Assembly: GCA_963575745.1 (NCBI GenBank)
Contig: CAUYUJ010002718.1
Location: 1-64,000, forward strand
Origin: Prorocentrum cordatum
Lineage: Eukaryota; Sar; Dinophyceae; Prorocentrales; Prorocentraceae
Direction of reading: 5' to 3'
DNA: 64,000 bases
Part shown: in pieces, positions 63,236 to 64,000 of the stretch
How positions within the stretch are numbered: the first letter of the stretch is position 1
Layout of the letters: the number at the start of each line of letters is the position of its first letter
The notes under the pieces: generated by a model
Told to the model about the DNA's origin: nothing
The model's input: the letters and a program-made list of their open reading frames with translations, nothing else
The model's database searches: none
Position numbers and translations under genes: made by a program

Positions 63236-64000
63236 GACGACACTCTACTCGCCTGGGCGTCGTTTCTGGACGGGCTGGTGGGGATATTTTTTGTTTTTCG
63301 TTTTCAGCCGCAGGCGGAAGCGCCAGCGGCAGGCGGTCACGGTCGGGCTGCGGCCGCGACTAGGAAGCGGGCGCGCGCGGGGCCGCGGTCAGGCGGCAGG
63401 CAGCAGCGACCCAGGGCGTCTGAGCCAAGGCGTGCATCCAGGGAGGGGCTGGTGGGGATACGCGAAGCGTCTAGAATTTTCTCAGGATTCCAAGAAATTC
63501 CTGGGGCTGCACTTTCGTCCGGTTCCTTGTCCGGATCCCGCCCAGACCCCCTCTGGGGCGTCAAGATGCTCCCATTTGATCCCGCTAGAAACCTATCAGC
63601 CAAAGCTGTTAAGTAAGAGTGGATGCTTCCATCACACGCCGTTATTCCTCCTCCTCCTCCTCTTCCTCGCTCATGTTCAGAAGAAGTGTTGCGAGAAGAA
63701 GGCAGGCCAGGGCAAACTGTCTGAGGCCAACTTTGAAAACCCACTGCGCAACGGGAATAACGAAGAGAACGTGGAGGAACGGGAAGGAGAGGCGGAGGAT
63801 GAGGAATACGAGTAACATATGATCGCCCCCCTCCCCAATCGCTGGAGGATGAAGATAGAAGGGCGACGAGGAGGATGCGACCCCGCCCCCGCAGTACGGC
63901 GCTAGCGAAAGCGCGGCCTGCTGCAAGGCCGCGGGACGTGCCAGCCGCGAAGCGGTCCCTCAGGAGACGATGATGATGATGCCAGCGGTGCAGCACTCCC
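63236..64000. other. Unique sequence to window end, no gene called
   Basis: A short (CCT)n lies at 63645-63672. A plus frame at 63670-63815 is Glu-rich at its end (EENVEEREGEAEDEEYE), but no start or family was recognised. Confidence 0.35.

Overview
The window looks like nuclear DNA of a dinoflagellate. Three things support this. First, at least seven sites carry a fossil of the dinoflagellate trans-spliced leader (3' part TAGCC[A/G]TTTTGGCTCAAG), each a fixed distance upstream of a gene start. Second, one gene is present as a head-to-tail tandem array of near-identical, intronless copies. Third, the DNA is GC-rich and dominated by (CCT/AGG)n and other simple repeats, foldback elements and degraded transposon genes. 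I see no rRNA, tRNA, CRISPR, bacterial operon or Shine-Dalgarno signals. The species cannot be fixed from the sequence; a Prorocentrum-like genome is a guess.

Layout. 0-2.3 kb: remnant of a non-LTR retrotransposon with a frameshifted RNase H domain, plus a small inverted-repeat element. 2.4-12.3 kb: trinucleotide tracts and several minisatellites (36, 33, 73, 82, about 95 and about 228 bp periods), with one TIR element and no convincing gene. 12.3-15.3 kb: several small TIR elements and an 18-bp minisatellite. 15.3-35.6 kb: the main feature, seven units of about 2.6-3.7 kb plus the start of an eighth. Each unit has one minus-strand gene for a 353-residue membrane protein with a PLAC8-type cysteine-rich region. 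Five copies are intact and two are damaged at the 5' end. Every copy has a fossil spliced leader upstream, 66 nt from the ATG in the intact copies. 35.6-45.9 kb: short tandem repeats, a candidate gene interrupted by a 256-bp introner-like segment, and many foldback/MITE-like elements. 45.9-47.6 kb: more than 1 kb of almost pure polypyrimidine and a TTA-repeat block. 47.6-52.3 kb: an AT-rich island, a triplicated repeat block and about 500 bp of alternating CACACG. 52.3-53.6 kb: foldback elements. 53.7-59 kb, minus strand: a broken ISXO2/IS1595-like transposase, a broken P-loop ATPase-like gene with many in-frame TAG/TGA codons, and an intact coiled-coil gene with a probable degraded spliced-leader fossil. 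59.1-63.8 kb: a (CAGCCT)n block and several further minisatellites.

Interpretation. The PLAC8 array probably began when a trans-spliced mRNA was reverse-transcribed and re-inserted. It then expanded by unequal exchange, with gene conversion keeping the coding regions alike. The intergenic spacers carry a degenerate GGCCTCTTGGGG minisatellite and, in some units, a conserved core of about 85 bp. Most long open frames elsewhere are by-products of simple repeats and GC richness, and are not called as genes.
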